From an uncultured Coriobacteriaceae bacterium (lineage in GTDB: Bacteria > Actinomycetota > Coriobacteriia > Coriobacteriales > Atopobiaceae), in the NCBI GenBank assembly GCA_900549525.1, contig UWSJ01000019.1:1-26544 (forward strand): a stretch of DNA of 26,544 nt. The letters are read 5' to 3'. A program made the translations under genes and the position numbers. The notes below the pieces were generated by a model. It was not told where the DNA came from. It saw only the letters and a list, made by a program, of their open reading frames with translations, and searched no databases. Of this stretch, positions 1 to 7,796 are shown piece by piece. The stretch's first letter is position 1. Each line of letters begins with the position of its first letter.

Positions 1-54
1 GAGCCGCCCAACGGTTTTCAAGACCGCCGCATTCAACCGCTCTGCCACTCCTCC
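1..54 (-). tRNA. tRNA-Ser(UGA), 3' part outside the window
   Basis: On the minus strand the RNA begins GGAGGAGU at position 54. A serine-type D arm (GGCAGAGCGGUUGAAUGC) follows, then an anticodon arm with loop CUUGAAA. The anticodon UGA lies at 20-18 and reads UCA codons. The long variable arm has just begun when the window ends, so the T arm and 3' acceptor are missing. The resemblance to bacterial tRNA-Ser(UGA) in the D and anticodon arms is close. A TTGACA hexamer on the minus strand at 120-115 could be part of its promoter, but no clear -10 sits at the right distance. Confidence 0.93.
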
Positions 55-199
55 GGGTGCCGAATCGCGAAGCGGTGACGCGACGCAGCCCTGCTATCTT
101 AGCGTATGTCAGATTGTCAAAGACTCGAGAGCGGCGGGCCTGCCGTCCGCGCCCGAGACCCAAGAGCGAGGGGCCGTGCGCCCCGGTGCAGGAGGCCCG

Positions 200-1408
200 A
201 TGAAGTACGACTGGACGACGGTCATGGACAGGCGCGGCAAGGACGCCATTGCCATCGACGGGCTGGGCCACGGCGGCTCAGCTCCCAGGCCCCCGCGCGA
301 GGGTTTCGACGCCATCCCCATGTGGATCGCGGACATGAACTTCCCCACGGCCCCCTCCGCCACCGCCGCCATCATCGAGCGCGCGCAGCACCCGGCCTTT
401 GGCTACTTCGCGCCCCGCGACGAGTACTTCGACGAGATCATCCGCTGGCAGCGCGACCGCAACGGCGTCCAGGGCCTCACGCGCGAGGCCATCGGGTACG
501 AGAACGGCGTGCTGGGAGGCCTTGTCTCGACCCTGGAGTGCTTCACGCGGCCGGGCGACGCGGTGCTCGTCCACAGCCCCACCTACATCGGCTTCACCAA
601 GAGCATCGAGAACATGGGCCGCCGCATCGTCCTGAGCCCCCTCGTGCTCGACAGTGACGGCGTATGGCGCATGGACTACGCGGACATGGAGGCCAAGCTC
701 GCCGAGAACCGCATCCACGCCGCGGTGTTCTGCTCCCCGCACAACCCGACCGGCCGCGTGTGGGAGCGCGACGAGATCGAGCGCGCCATGGAGGTCTTCC
801 GCGCTCACGACTGCGTGGTGGTCTCGGACGAGATCTGGAGCGACATCATCCTGCCTGGTCACCGCCACGTTCCCACGCAGAGCGTGAGCGACGACGCCCG
901 CCTGCGCACCGTGGCTCTCTACGCCCCGTCAAAGACGTTCAACCTGGCGGGTCTCGTGGGCAGCTACCACGTCATCTACGACGAGTGCCTGCGCGACCGC
1001 GTGCAGGCGGCGGCGTCCAAGAGCCACTACAACACGATGAATGTGCTCTCGATGCACGCGCTCATCGGGGCCTATGCCGGAGACGGCCGCGCGTGGGTCG
1101 ACGAGCTGTGGCAGGTCATCGACGGCAACGTGAGCTTTGCCTGCGACTACATCCGCGACCGGTTCGAGGGCGTGACGGTGCAGCGGCCCGAGGGCACCTA
1201 CATGTTGTTCGTGGACTGCTCGGGCTGGCTCGCGGCGCACGGACGCACGCTTGACGAGCTCGAGGCTGCCGCCTGGGAGGTGGGCGTGGCCGCGCAGGAC
1301 GGGCGCATGTTCCATGGGCCCAGCCACCTGCGCATGAACCTCGCGCTGCCCCTCTCGCGCGTGGAGGAGGCATTCGACCGCCTCGACCGTTACGTCTTCA
1401 ACGCGTAG
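200..1408 (+). CDS. patB: MalY/PatB-family PLP-dependent C-S lyase (putative cystathionine beta-lyase)
   Basis: The product is a 402-residue fold-type I PLP enzyme. Members of this family cleave cystathionine or cysteine to pyruvate, ammonia and a thiol; some (MalY) also have a regulatory role. Visible signs are the N-terminal WIADMNFPTAP segment, the SPHNPTGRVW loop, the cofactor-contacting SDEIWSD and the Schiff-base lysine K245 in APSKTFNLAGL. Length fits the family's usual 390-400. The ATG at 200 was chosen because AGGAGG at 190-195 precedes it; an in-frame upstream start at 176 has no support. tadA follows after 10 nt, so the two are probably co-transcribed. A role in methionine/cysteine metabolism is family knowledge; the exact substrate cannot be read from sequence. 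Confidence 0.88.
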   Translation: MKYDWTTVMDRRGKDAIAIDGLGHGGSAPRPPREGFDAIPMWIADMNFPTAPSATAAIIERAQHPAFGYFAPRDEYFDEIIRWQRDRNGVQGLTREAIGYENGVLGGLVSTLECFTRPGDAVLVHSPTYIGFTKSIENMGRRIVLSPLVLDSDGVWRMDYADMEAKLAENRIHAAVFCSPHNPTGRVWERDEIERAMEVFRAHDCVVVSDEIWSDIILPGHRHVPTQSVSDDARLRTVALYAPSKTFNLAGLVGSYHVIYDECLRDRVQAAASKSHYNTMNVLSMHALIGAYAGDGRAWVDELWQVIDGNVSFACDYIRDRFEGVTVQRPEGTYMLFVDCSGWLAAHGRTLDELEAAAWEVGVAAQDGRMFHGPSHLRMNLALPLSRVEEAFDRLDRYVFNA

Positions 1409-1418
1409 GGGGGCTTGC

Positions 1419-2054
1419 GTGGGCGAGATGGACGAGGCAGCCGAGATGGACGAGACTGCCGAGGTGGACGCAGCGGACGTGACGCAGGACGGCCGCCACG
1501 AGGCTTGCGACGTCGCCGAGACGTGCGTGACCGACGAGGACTACATGTGCCTGGCGCTTGCTGAGGCACGTGCTGCCGCCGAGGAGGGCGAGGTTCCCAT
1601 CGGTGCCGTGGTGGTATGCGGCGGCGAGCGGGTGCGCGTTGGCGGGAGTGACGAGGCCCCGACCTGGGGCGTCCGCGGCGGTGAGGTGGTGGCGCGGGCG
1701 CACAACCGGCGCGAGACGGATCGCGACCCCTCGGCGCACGCGGAGTTCTCGGCGATGTGCGCGACCGCCCGCGTGCTCGACCGCTGGCGGCTCACGGGCT
1801 GTACCGTCTACGTGACGCTCGAGCCGTGCCTCATGTGCGCCGGGCTCATGGTGAACGCCCGTATCGACCGCTGCGTGTACGGGGCGACCGACCCCAAGGG
1901 CGGGGCCCTCGGCACGCTCTTTGACGTGAGCCATGACGAACGGCTCAACCACGAGTTCGAGGTGACCCCCGGCGTGCTGGCCGATGAGTGCGCGACCGAG
2001 CTCCGGACGTTCTTCCGTGCTCGGCGTAAGCGGCGCGCGGGCGAGATTTCCTAG
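1419..2054 (+). CDS. tadA: tRNA-specific adenosine deaminase TadA, with extra N-terminal and internal segments
   Basis: Zinc-dependent deaminase that converts A34 to inosine in the tRNA-Arg(ACG) wobble position. The catalytic motif HAE (H107, E109) and the second zinc motif PCLMC (C137, C140) are present, with EVPIGAVVV ahead and a FFRARRKR end typical of TadA. At 211 residues from a GTG start it is longer than the usual 150-170. About 35 acidic residues precede the core, and about 20 extra residues (around 68-88, with VGGSDEAPTWGVRGG) lie between the first beta strand and the ARAHNRRE segment. The GTG at 1419 follows AGGGGGG (1407-1413). ATG codons at 1428 and 1446 are alternatives that would shorten the extension. 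Confidence 0.92.
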   Translation: MGEMDEAAEMDETAEVDAADVTQDGRHEACDVAETCVTDEDYMCLALAEARAAAEEGEVPIGAVVVCGGERVRVGGSDEAPTWGVRGGEVVARAHNRRETDRDPSAHAEFSAMCATARVLDRWRLTGCTVYVTLEPCLMCAGLMVNARIDRCVYGATDPKGGALGTLFDVSHDERLNHEFEVTPGVLADECATELRTFFRARRKRRAGEIS

Positions 2055-2057
2055 TCG

Positions 2058-2948
2058 TCAGCCTTTGGAGCCGGTCGCCGGGCTGGCAAACGCGGGGTTG
2101 GCCGTGCGCACGTGGTCGGGGAAGGCGTCGCGGAGCCGCGCGAAGGCGGCGTGTACGTCGTCCGGAACGTCAACGTGGGCGATGAGGTTGGCGCCCCTGG
2201 GACCGTAGCCACCCGGCCCGTCGGTAAGGCGCGGCACCTCGCCCATGAGCAGCGTGAGGTAATGGTCGACGTCCCACATGCCGAAGGGCTCGTGGTCATA
2301 CGTGAGCGAGGAGAGTGGGTCAGCCGTGGTGGGGTTTCGCCCGCTCGCCCCGAGCCCGCCAGCGTCGCCCGTCCTGCCGTCCATACCCTCCCGCGCCACG
2401 ACCTCCGTGCGATACGCCGCGTAGTTCACGGCCCGCACCTGGGGTTCGTGGAAGCGGAGGCACGCGTCGAGCCTGCGCTGCATCGTGGCGTCCTGGACGA
2501 GCAGGACGCTCGCGGGTTCCGTGCCCCGCTCGCGCAGCAGCTTGAACAGGAACGTGATGTTGTTGCCCGAGTTGGTCGAGCGCGTCTCGAGCACGTCGGC
2601 GGCGAGTCCGTAGCGCGAACGCAGGTAGGCATCCCACACCTCGGCCTCGCTTGCGTCGTCGGCGAAGTGCGCGGCTGGCCAGAGCTCGCGCACACGTGCG
2701 CGGAATGTGGACGTGGTGTGCCCGGCACCTCCTACCAGCGCATACGTTCGTGCGACGCCCGCGCGCATGGCCCCAGCCATCACGTCGCCACCAGCAAGGA
2801 TGGCCCCTCCCGTGAGTACGGCGACGTCGACCACGCCATCTTCCAACCCTGCCGTCCGCAGCGCCGCACGGGAAAGCTCCGGCACGTCGCGTATGCCCGT
2901 GAAGCGGGCGATCGTGTTCATGTCGCGGGCGACTTCTGCTGGTGTCAT
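2058..2948 (-). CDS. ydcF: YdcF-family (DUF218) protein
   Basis: The 296-residue product matches the remembered pattern of Escherichia coli YdcF. It has a nucleotide-binding-like N-terminal part (VAVLTGGAI), then ETRSTNSGNN (residues 121-130), QDATMQRR (152-159) and a C-terminal block reading DHYLTLLMGEVPRL, then GYGPRGANLIAHVDVP. YdcF is reported to bind S-adenosylmethionine, but its role is unsettled. No membrane segment is visible, unlike SanA/ElyC relatives. The ATG at 2948 is preceded by AGGAG on the minus strand; the reading frame is open upstream but has no better start. The gene converges with tadA, with 3 nt between the stop codons, and lies downstream of the GntR gene in the same direction (82-nt gap). 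Confidence 0.85.
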   Translation of the reverse strand: MTPAEVARDMNTIARFTGIRDVPELSRAALRTAGLEDGVVDVAVLTGGAILAGGDVMAGAMRAGVARTYALVGGAGHTTSTFRARVRELWPAAHFADDASEAEVWDAYLRSRYGLAADVLETRSTNSGNNITFLFKLLRERGTEPASVLLVQDATMQRRLDACLRFHEPQVRAVNYAAYRTEVVAREGMDGRTGDAGGLGASGRNPTTADPLSSLTYDHEPFGMWDVDHYLTLLMGEVPRLTDGPGGYGPRGANLIAHVDVPDDVHAAFARLRDAFPDHVRTANPAFASPATGSKG

Positions 2949-3030
2949 GCTTTGTCTCCTCGTTTGCCTCTCCGTCCGTCGCGCGTTGCCCTTGCCGCTC
3001 GCCCACGCCTCCCTCGGGCCCGCCGTTCGC

Positions 3031-3819
3031 CTAGAGCGCAGGACGAACGCCGCCGGAGGACGACCCGTCACGCCGGAGCGTCACCTCGTAGCGGTTGCGG
3101 TCGCCCGGCGCCACGATGCGGGAGCACTCGAAGGCCTCGCCCCGCTCGTTCAGGGTCGTGCGCCGAATGATGAACGCCGGCTCGCCCTCCTTGAGGCCAA
3201 AGGGCCTTGCGTCGGCGGCCCCCATGCGCACGGCCTCGTAGGTCTCCCGTGCCTCCACGGGCGTGACGCCGCTGGCCCGCGAAATAAGCGCATAGAGCGA
3301 GCTTTCGAGCTGCTTGGCCGTAAGGCCCGGGCAAAGGCGCGTGGGCACCCAGACCGACTCGAGCAACAAAGGGTTCTCGTCTGCGAGGCGGAGGCGACGA
3401 ATCTCGTAGACCGGCGTGTCGTCGGGCACGCCAAGCCGTCGCGCCGCCCAGTCAGGCGGCGTGGTCACGTCGAAGCCCAGCACCTTGGAGGTGGGCCGCA
3501 TGCCGAGCTTGGCCATTTCACCCGAGAAGTTATAGAGGCTGTCGAGGCTGCGGGGAAGCTTGGGCTCGGCCACCACCGTTCCCTTGCGGGGCCTCCTCAC
3601 GACCTGCCCGGCGTCGACGAGCTCGGAGTATGCCGTCCTGGCCGTCGTGCGCGACACGCCGAGGCGCTCGCAGAGGGCGTCCTCGGTGGGCATGGCGTCG
3701 CCCGGCTGGAGGGTGCCGCCTGTCATGAGCGAGGAGAGCGAGTCGGCAAGCTGACGGTAGAGAGGCTCGGCCGACAGAGGGTCGAGAGAGATGCGCGAGA
3801 GGATGTCAACGGTAGTCAT
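3031..3819 (-). CDS. GntR/HutC-family transcriptional regulator
   Basis: A 262-residue regulator. It has an N-terminal winged helix-turn-helix (about 18-85; PLYRQLADSL, then LGVSRTTARTAYSELVDAG and RRPRKGTVV). A UTRA ligand-binding domain follows (about 100-245), with the family's YEIRRLRLADENPLLLESVW and ETYEAVRM segments. UTRA domains bind sugar phosphates or similar small molecules. The gene is divergent from deoC, 166 nt away, so it probably controls the deoC-transaldolase-transketolase operon; the effector may be a pentose or deoxyribose phosphate. That is inference from position. The ATG at 3819 has AAGG upstream. A minus-strand TATACT at 3861-3856 could be its -10 element, though no good -35 is visible. 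Confidence 0.88.
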   Translation of the reverse strand: MTTVDILSRISLDPLSAEPLYRQLADSLSSLMTGGTLQPGDAMPTEDALCERLGVSRTTARTAYSELVDAGQVVRRPRKGTVVAEPKLPRSLDSLYNFSGEMAKLGMRPTSKVLGFDVTTPPDWAARRLGVPDDTPVYEIRRLRLADENPLLLESVWVPTRLCPGLTAKQLESSLYALISRASGVTPVEARETYEAVRMGAADARPFGLKEGEPAFIIRRTTLNERGEAFECSRIVAPGDRNRYEVTLRRDGSSSGGVRPAL

Positions 3820-3855
3820 GAGCTGGCCTTTTCGCCCAGATTTGCCTTCGTGAGC

Positions 3856-3861
3856 AGTATA
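3856..3861 (-). promoter_or_regulatory. Putative -10 element of the GntR gene
   Basis: TATACT reads on the minus strand about 37 nt before the GntR start codon. No convincing -35 hexamer lies 16-18 nt upstream. It may be a weak or activated promoter, or one overlapping the divergent deoC control region. Confidence 0.35.
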
Positions 3862-3908
3862 GCAAAGTTCCGCACAAATCATATCTAACAAATGAAACAA
3901 ATTTTTTG

Positions 3909-3937
3909 TTGACAAGGGTTGGCACTGCCCATATATT
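3909..3937 (+). promoter_or_regulatory. Promoter of the deoC operon (TTGACA-17-TATATT)
   Basis: TTGACA at 3909-3914 and TATATT at 3932-3937 are separated by 17 nt, close to the housekeeping sigma consensus. Transcription should start near 3944, about 40 nt ahead of the deoC ATG. The local sequence is AT-rich within an otherwise GC-rich window, which adds support. Confidence 0.8.
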
Positions 3938-3945
3938 CGAGTTGC

Positions 3946-3970
3946 TTCGATTCGATACATACAAATCGAA
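3946..3970 (+). promoter_or_regulatory. Inverted repeat, candidate GntR operator
   Basis: TTCGATT (3946-3952) and AATCGAA (3964-3970) form perfect 7-bp arms around an 11-nt spacer. They lie at or just after the predicted deoC transcription start, where a repressor would block transcription. TTCGA also occurs at 3936-3940 and 3951-3955, so several half-sites are possible. Assignment to the divergent GntR regulator is inference. Confidence 0.5.
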
Positions 3971-3985
3971 CAGAAAGGAACTGCC

Positions 3986-4693
3986 ATGGTACCTGCCAAG
4001 AACGCCTCCGAGATGACTCTCCGTGAGCTCGCCCGTTACATCGACCAGTCTGTGCTCAAGCCCGAGTTCACCGTCGCGGACATCAAGAAGTACTCGCAAG
4101 AGGGCATCGACTTCGGCTGCAAGACCATCTGCGTCAACCCCTCCTCGCTCGACGTCGTCGCTCCGATGGTGAAGGGCACCGACACCGGCCTCTGCGTGGT
4201 CTGTGACTTCCCCTTCGGCCTCTCCACCACCGAGTCCAAGGTGCACCAGGCGGAGTCCTACGTCTCGCGCTATGACATCGAGGACCTCGACATCGTTGCC
4301 AACTACGGCTGGCTGCGCAGCGGCGAGCATGAGAAGGTCATCGAGGATCTCAAGCCGGTCGTGGCCGTGTGCCACGCGCACGGCACCAAGGTGAAGGTGA
4401 TTATCGAGACCGACTCGCTCACCCTGGCCCAGGTTGCCGAGGGCACGGAGTGCGCCGTTGCCGCAGGTGCTGACTTCATCAAGAGCTCCACGGGCTTCTT
4501 TACCGGTGCCGAGCAGCACGGTGCCACGGTCGAGGTCGTGCGCACGATGATGGCGGCCGCCGACGGGAGGATCGCCGTCAAGGGCTCCGGCTGCATCCGC
4601 ACGCGCGAGCACTTCCTCGAGCTCATCGACATGGGCATCGACCGCATGGGCATCGGTTACCGCTCCACGCCCACGGTGCTCGGCCTCAAGTAG
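3986..4693 (+). CDS. deoC: Deoxyribose-phosphate aldolase
   Basis: Class I aldolase that splits 2-deoxyribose 5-phosphate into acetaldehyde and glyceraldehyde 3-phosphate in the cytoplasm. The 235-residue length fits the family. The Schiff-base lysine is K166 in DFIKSSTGF and the second active-site lysine is K199 in AVKGSGCI; KVIIET lies before them. The ATG at 3986 has AAAGGA at 3974-3979. It is the first gene of a carbohydrate operon with a transaldolase and a split transketolase, so its product glyceraldehyde 3-phosphate can enter the non-oxidative pentose phosphate pathway directly. No nucleoside phosphorylase or phosphopentomutase is seen nearby. Confidence 0.95.
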   Translation: MVPAKNASEMTLRELARYIDQSVLKPEFTVADIKKYSQEGIDFGCKTICVNPSSLDVVAPMVKGTDTGLCVVCDFPFGLSTTESKVHQAESYVSRYDIEDLDIVANYGWLRSGEHEKVIEDLKPVVAVCHAHGTKVKVIIETDSLTLAQVAEGTECAVAAGADFIKSSTGFFTGAEQHGATVEVVRTMMAAADGRIAVKGSGCIRTREHFLELIDMGIDRMGIGYRSTPTVLGLK

Positions 4694-4694
4694 G

Positions 4695-4729
4695 GAGCGG
4701 ATTTGCTCGCACGGGTGCACCATCCGCTC
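4695..4729 (+). terminator. Inverted repeat after deoC, possible attenuator
   Basis: GAGCGGAT (4695-4702) pairs with ATCCGCTC (4722-4729). A smaller GCAC/GTGC hairpin sits inside. No T-run follows, so it may be a processing or partial termination site between deoC and the transaldolase gene rather than a classical terminator. Confidence 0.35.
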
Positions 4730-4850
4730 GCCGTGCGCCGCGCCCGTCTTACCCAAAGTTGACCATCAAACGCTATGCTAAATGACTACTAGCGGCGCGG
4801 TCGCGGCCAATGCCACCACCGTGCAACACATCGAGACAGATGGGGGCACC

Positions 4851-5534
4851 ATGAAGTTCTTCATCGACACCGCCAACCTCGACGAAATCCGCGAGGCCCA
4901 GAGCTGGGGCGTCATCTCCGGCGTCACCACCAACCCGAGCCTCTACGCCAAGACGGGCGGCAAGCTCGCCGACTTCGAGCCGCACATGGTCAAGATCGCC
5001 CAGCTCTGCGAGGGTCTGCCCGTCTCGGCCGAGTCCACTGCCGAGACCACCGAGGACATGATCGCCGAGGGCCGTCGCCTTGCGGCGCTCGCGCCCAACA
5101 TCGTGGTGAAGCTGCCCATCTGCGAGGCGTCGCTCCCTGCCACGCACGCGCTTGCCAAGGAGGGCGTGCGCGTCAACATGACGCTGGTCTTCTCGGCCCC
5201 GCAGGCCCTGCTTGCCGCCCGTGCCGGTGCCCGCTACATCTCGCCGTTCGTGGGCCGCTTCGACGACATCGGAGACGACGGCCTTTCGCAGCTCCAGACC
5301 GTTGTCGAGGCCGTGAAGAACTACGACTACGGCTACTGGGACGAGGAGGGCGGCCCCGAGATCATCACTGCCTCCGTGCGTACGCCGCACCACGTGACGC
5401 AGGCCGCGCTCATGGGCGCCGACATCGCCACCGTGCCGTTCGCGGCGCTCAAGAAGTGCGTGCACCACCCGCTTACGGACAAGGGCCTCGAGAGCTTCGC
5501 CGCCGACTGGGCAAAGGTCGTTGCGGCGCAGTAG
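4851..5534 (+). CDS. tal: Transaldolase, short TalC/MipB type
   Basis: A 227-residue class I aldolase of the small transaldolase/fructose-6-phosphate aldolase family. It transfers dihydroxyacetone units between sugar phosphates. It starts with the family signature MKFFIDTANLDEI and has GVTTNPSL and the Schiff-base lysine K87 in NIVVKLPI. Residue E61 (PVSAEST) occupies the position that is Gln in true fructose-6-phosphate aldolases and Glu in transaldolases of this family, so transaldolase is favoured. The ATG at 4851 was chosen because the family begins there; the frame is open back to 4782 without conserved sequence. Only a weak GGGGG (4842-4846) precedes it. It works with the transketolase encoded just downstream. 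Confidence 0.9.
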   Translation: MKFFIDTANLDEIREAQSWGVISGVTTNPSLYAKTGGKLADFEPHMVKIAQLCEGLPVSAESTAETTEDMIAEGRRLAALAPNIVVKLPICEASLPATHALAKEGVRVNMTLVFSAPQALLAARAGARYISPFVGRFDDIGDDGLSQLQTVVEAVKNYDYGYWDEEGGPEIITASVRTPHHVTQAALMGADIATVPFAALKKCVHHPLTDKGLESFAADWAKVVAAQ

Positions 5535-5592
5535 AGTGGTGTCCTGTGTCTGGGCCCGGCTTCGGGCACCATCGTAGTCAGGAAGGACTCAT

Positions 5593-6450
5593 ATGCGAGA
5601 TGACGAGCTGGCCCGCATCGCCAACGAGGTGCGCAAGGGCGTCCTCATCGGCACGCACGCGGCAAAGTCCGGTCACCCGGGCGGATCGCTCGGTGCTGCG
5701 GACATCATCACCTACCTGTACTTCCAGGAGATGAACCTCGACCCGGCCAATCCGTCGTGGCCCGAGCGCGATCGTTTCGTGCTCTCCAAGGGCCACTGCG
5801 CCCCGGCGCTCTACGCGGCGCTCGCCGAGCGCGGCTACTTCCCCACGGAGGAGCTCGAGACGCTCCGCCACATCGGCAGCAGCCTGCAGGGTCACCCCAA
5901 CATGAACGACACTCCCGGTGTCGACATGTCCACGGGCTCGCTTGGCCAGGGCGTTTCGGCGGCCGTGGGCATGGCGCTCGCGGCGAAGCACTGGGGCGAC
6001 GCGTATCGCGTGTATGCCCTGCTCGGCGACGGCGAGTGCGAGGAGGGCCAGGTGTGGGAGGCCGCGATGTTCGCCGGCAACCACGCCCTCGACAACCTCG
6101 TCGTGGTGGTCGACCACAACGGCCTGCAGATTGACGGCCCGGTGGACGAGGTCAACTCCCCCATGCCCCTGGCGGACAAGTTCCGCGCGTTCAAGTTCCA
6201 CGTGATCGAGCTTGCCGACGGCAACGACATGGCGCAGGTGCGCGCCGCGTTCGAGGCCGCCCGTGAGGTGAAGGGTGCTCCGGTTGCCATTGTCGCCGAG
6301 ACGGTGAAGGGCAAGGGCGCCTCGTTCATGGAGAACCAGGTGGGCTGGCACGGCAAGGCTCCCAACGACGAGCAGTTTGCCGAGGCCATGGCCGAACTCG
6401 ACGCGACGGGGGCCTCGCTTGAGGCCCAGGCCGCCGGAAAGGAGGCCTAG
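5593..6450 (+). CDS. tktA: Transketolase, N-terminal (TPP-binding) subunit
   Basis: The 285-residue product covers only the first domain of transketolase, which binds the thiamine diphosphate pyrophosphate group. Seen are KSGHPGGSLGAADI, DRFVLSKGHCAPALYA and the TPP/Mg motif starting GDGECEEGQVWEA and ending with DHNGLQ. The ATG at 5593 follows AGGAAGGA. The partner half is encoded 2 nt downstream, so the holoenzyme is split over two genes, as known in many Actinobacteria, Firmicutes and archaea. The role is C2-unit transfer in the non-oxidative pentose phosphate pathway. Confidence 0.94.
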   Translation: MRDDELARIANEVRKGVLIGTHAAKSGHPGGSLGAADIITYLYFQEMNLDPANPSWPERDRFVLSKGHCAPALYAALAERGYFPTEELETLRHIGSSLQGHPNMNDTPGVDMSTGSLGQGVSAAVGMALAAKHWGDAYRVYALLGDGECEEGQVWEAAMFAGNHALDNLVVVVDHNGLQIDGPVDEVNSPMPLADKFRAFKFHVIELADGNDMAQVRAAFEAAREVKGAPVAIVAETVKGKGASFMENQVGWHGKAPNDEQFAEAMAELDATGASLEAQAAGKEA

Positions 6451-6452
6451 CG

Positions 6453-7394
6453 ATGGCCGACGTGAAGAAGGTCGCCACGCGCGACAGCTACGGTTCGGCC
6501 CTCGTGGAGCTTGCCGCCGAGCACGATGACTTCGTGGTCTTTGACGCAGACCTTGCCGCCGCTACCAAGACGGGCAAGTTCAAGGATGCCTACCCCGACC
6601 GCTTCTTTGACGCGGGCATTGCCGAGGGCAACATGATTGGCATGGCCGCCGGCGTGGCCACCACGGGACGCGTGGCCTTTGCGAGCACCTTCGCGATGTT
6701 CGCCGCTGGCCGCGCCTACGAGCAGGTGCGCAACTCCGTGGGCTACCCGCACCTCAACGTGAAGATTGGTGCCACGCACGCGGGCATCTCCGTGGGCGAG
6801 GACGGCGCTACCCACCAGTGCTGCGAGGACATCGCCCTCATGCGCGCCATTCCGGGCATGACGGTCATCAGCCCCGCCGACGATGTCGAGGCCCGCGCCG
6901 CCGTGCGCGCCGCCTATGAGCTTGACGGCCCCGTGTACCTGCGCTTTGGCCGTCTTGCCGTGCCGGTGTTCAACGACCCCGAGACGTACGAGTTCAAGCT
7001 GGGCAAGGGCGTTTTGCTGCGCGAGGGCGGTGACGTGACGATCATCGCCACGGGCCTCATGGTTGCTGCGGCGCTCGAGGCCGCCGAGGCGCTCGCCGCG
7101 AGCGGCGTCTCCGCCGAGGTCATCAACATTCACACCATCAAACCGCTCGACGCCGACCTCATCGTGGAGAGCGCCCGCCGCACGGGCCGCGTCGTCACGT
7201 GCGAGGAGCACTCCGTCATCGGCGGCCTTGGCAGCGCCGTGTGCGACGCCCTGGCCGAGCGCTATCCCGTGCCGGTGAAGAAAGTCGGTGTGAACGACGT
7301 CTTTGGCGAGTCCGGCCCCGCCGTTGACCTCCTCCGCAAGTACGGTCTCGACGCCGAAGGCATCGTCTCCGCCGTCCGCGACTTCGTGAAGTAG
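6453..7394 (+). CDS. tktB: Transketolase, C-terminal subunit
   Basis: The 313-residue product covers the pyrimidine-binding (Pyr) domain and C-terminal domain of transketolase. Motifs include DADLAAATKTGKF, the region from DAGIAEGNMIGMAAG to AFASTFAMFA with the conserved Glu that activates TPP, and GATHAGISVGEDGATHQ. The tail has ITIHTIKPLD-like INIHTIKPLDADL and TCEEHSVIGGLGSAV. The ATG at 6453 lies 2 nt after the preceding stop, behind AAAGGAGG. Tight spacing indicates translational coupling that keeps the two halves stoichiometric. It is the last gene of the operon; no gene follows for about 400 bp. Confidence 0.94.
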   Translation: MADVKKVATRDSYGSALVELAAEHDDFVVFDADLAAATKTGKFKDAYPDRFFDAGIAEGNMIGMAAGVATTGRVAFASTFAMFAAGRAYEQVRNSVGYPHLNVKIGATHAGISVGEDGATHQCCEDIALMRAIPGMTVISPADDVEARAAVRAAYELDGPVYLRFGRLAVPVFNDPETYEFKLGKGVLLREGGDVTIIATGLMVAAALEAAEALAASGVSAEVINIHTIKPLDADLIVESARRTGRVVTCEEHSVIGGLGSAVCDALAERYPVPVKKVGVNDVFGESGPAVDLLRKYGLDAEGIVSAVRDFVK

Positions 7395-7409
7395 CGGGCA
7401 GGCAGTTTT

Positions 7410-7425
7410 CGGCCCGAATGGGCCG
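7410..7425 (+). terminator. Short GC hairpin after tktB
   Basis: CGGCCC (7410-7415) and GGGCCG (7420-7425) flank a GAAT tetraloop 15 nt after the tktB stop. There is no downstream T-run, so intrinsic termination is uncertain. Confidence 0.35.
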
Positions 7426-7454
7426 CCGCCGCGTCCCGTAGCGAGGGGCATGGG

Positions 7455-7774
7455 ACTTTCGCCCGGCGAAAGTGACCCCGAACGCGGGGATGAGGTGGCG
7501 GCCCTTCTTGCGGGACGGGAAGCAGTCAGGCGATCCGCGGCACCCGCGAGGGCGAGGATCGGGCTCCGGAGTGAGGGGCTGGGGACACTTTCGCGCGGCG
7601 GAGGTGGCGCCGACCGGGGGACGGGATGACGTCCCTGCCTGCGAAGGTTCGTGGGACGGGAAGCAGTCAGGCGACCCGCGGCACCCGCGAGGGCGGGGAT
7701 CGGGCTCCGGAGTGAGGGGCTGGGGACTTTCGCGCAGCGAAAGTGACCCCGAACGAAGGAACCCGATCCCCGCC
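7455..7774. repeat. Intergenic repeat block: two 75-bp copies and three hairpins
   Basis: This 402-bp gap between convergent genes holds no convincing gene. Two direct copies (7512-7586 and 7653-7727) agree at 73 of 75 positions, 141 bp apart. Three hairpins with ACTTTCGC / GCGAAAGT arms flank and separate them: 7455-7473 (perfect), 7587-7605 (two changes in the right arm) and 7726-7744 (perfect). GGCGGGGATCGGG (7692-7704) also pairs with CCCGATCCCCGCC (7762-7774), enclosing the third hairpin. It resembles a dispersed intergenic repeat family and may also end transcripts from both sides. Confidence 0.8.
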
Positions 7775-7796
7775 CCCTCCTCACGGAAGACGAACG

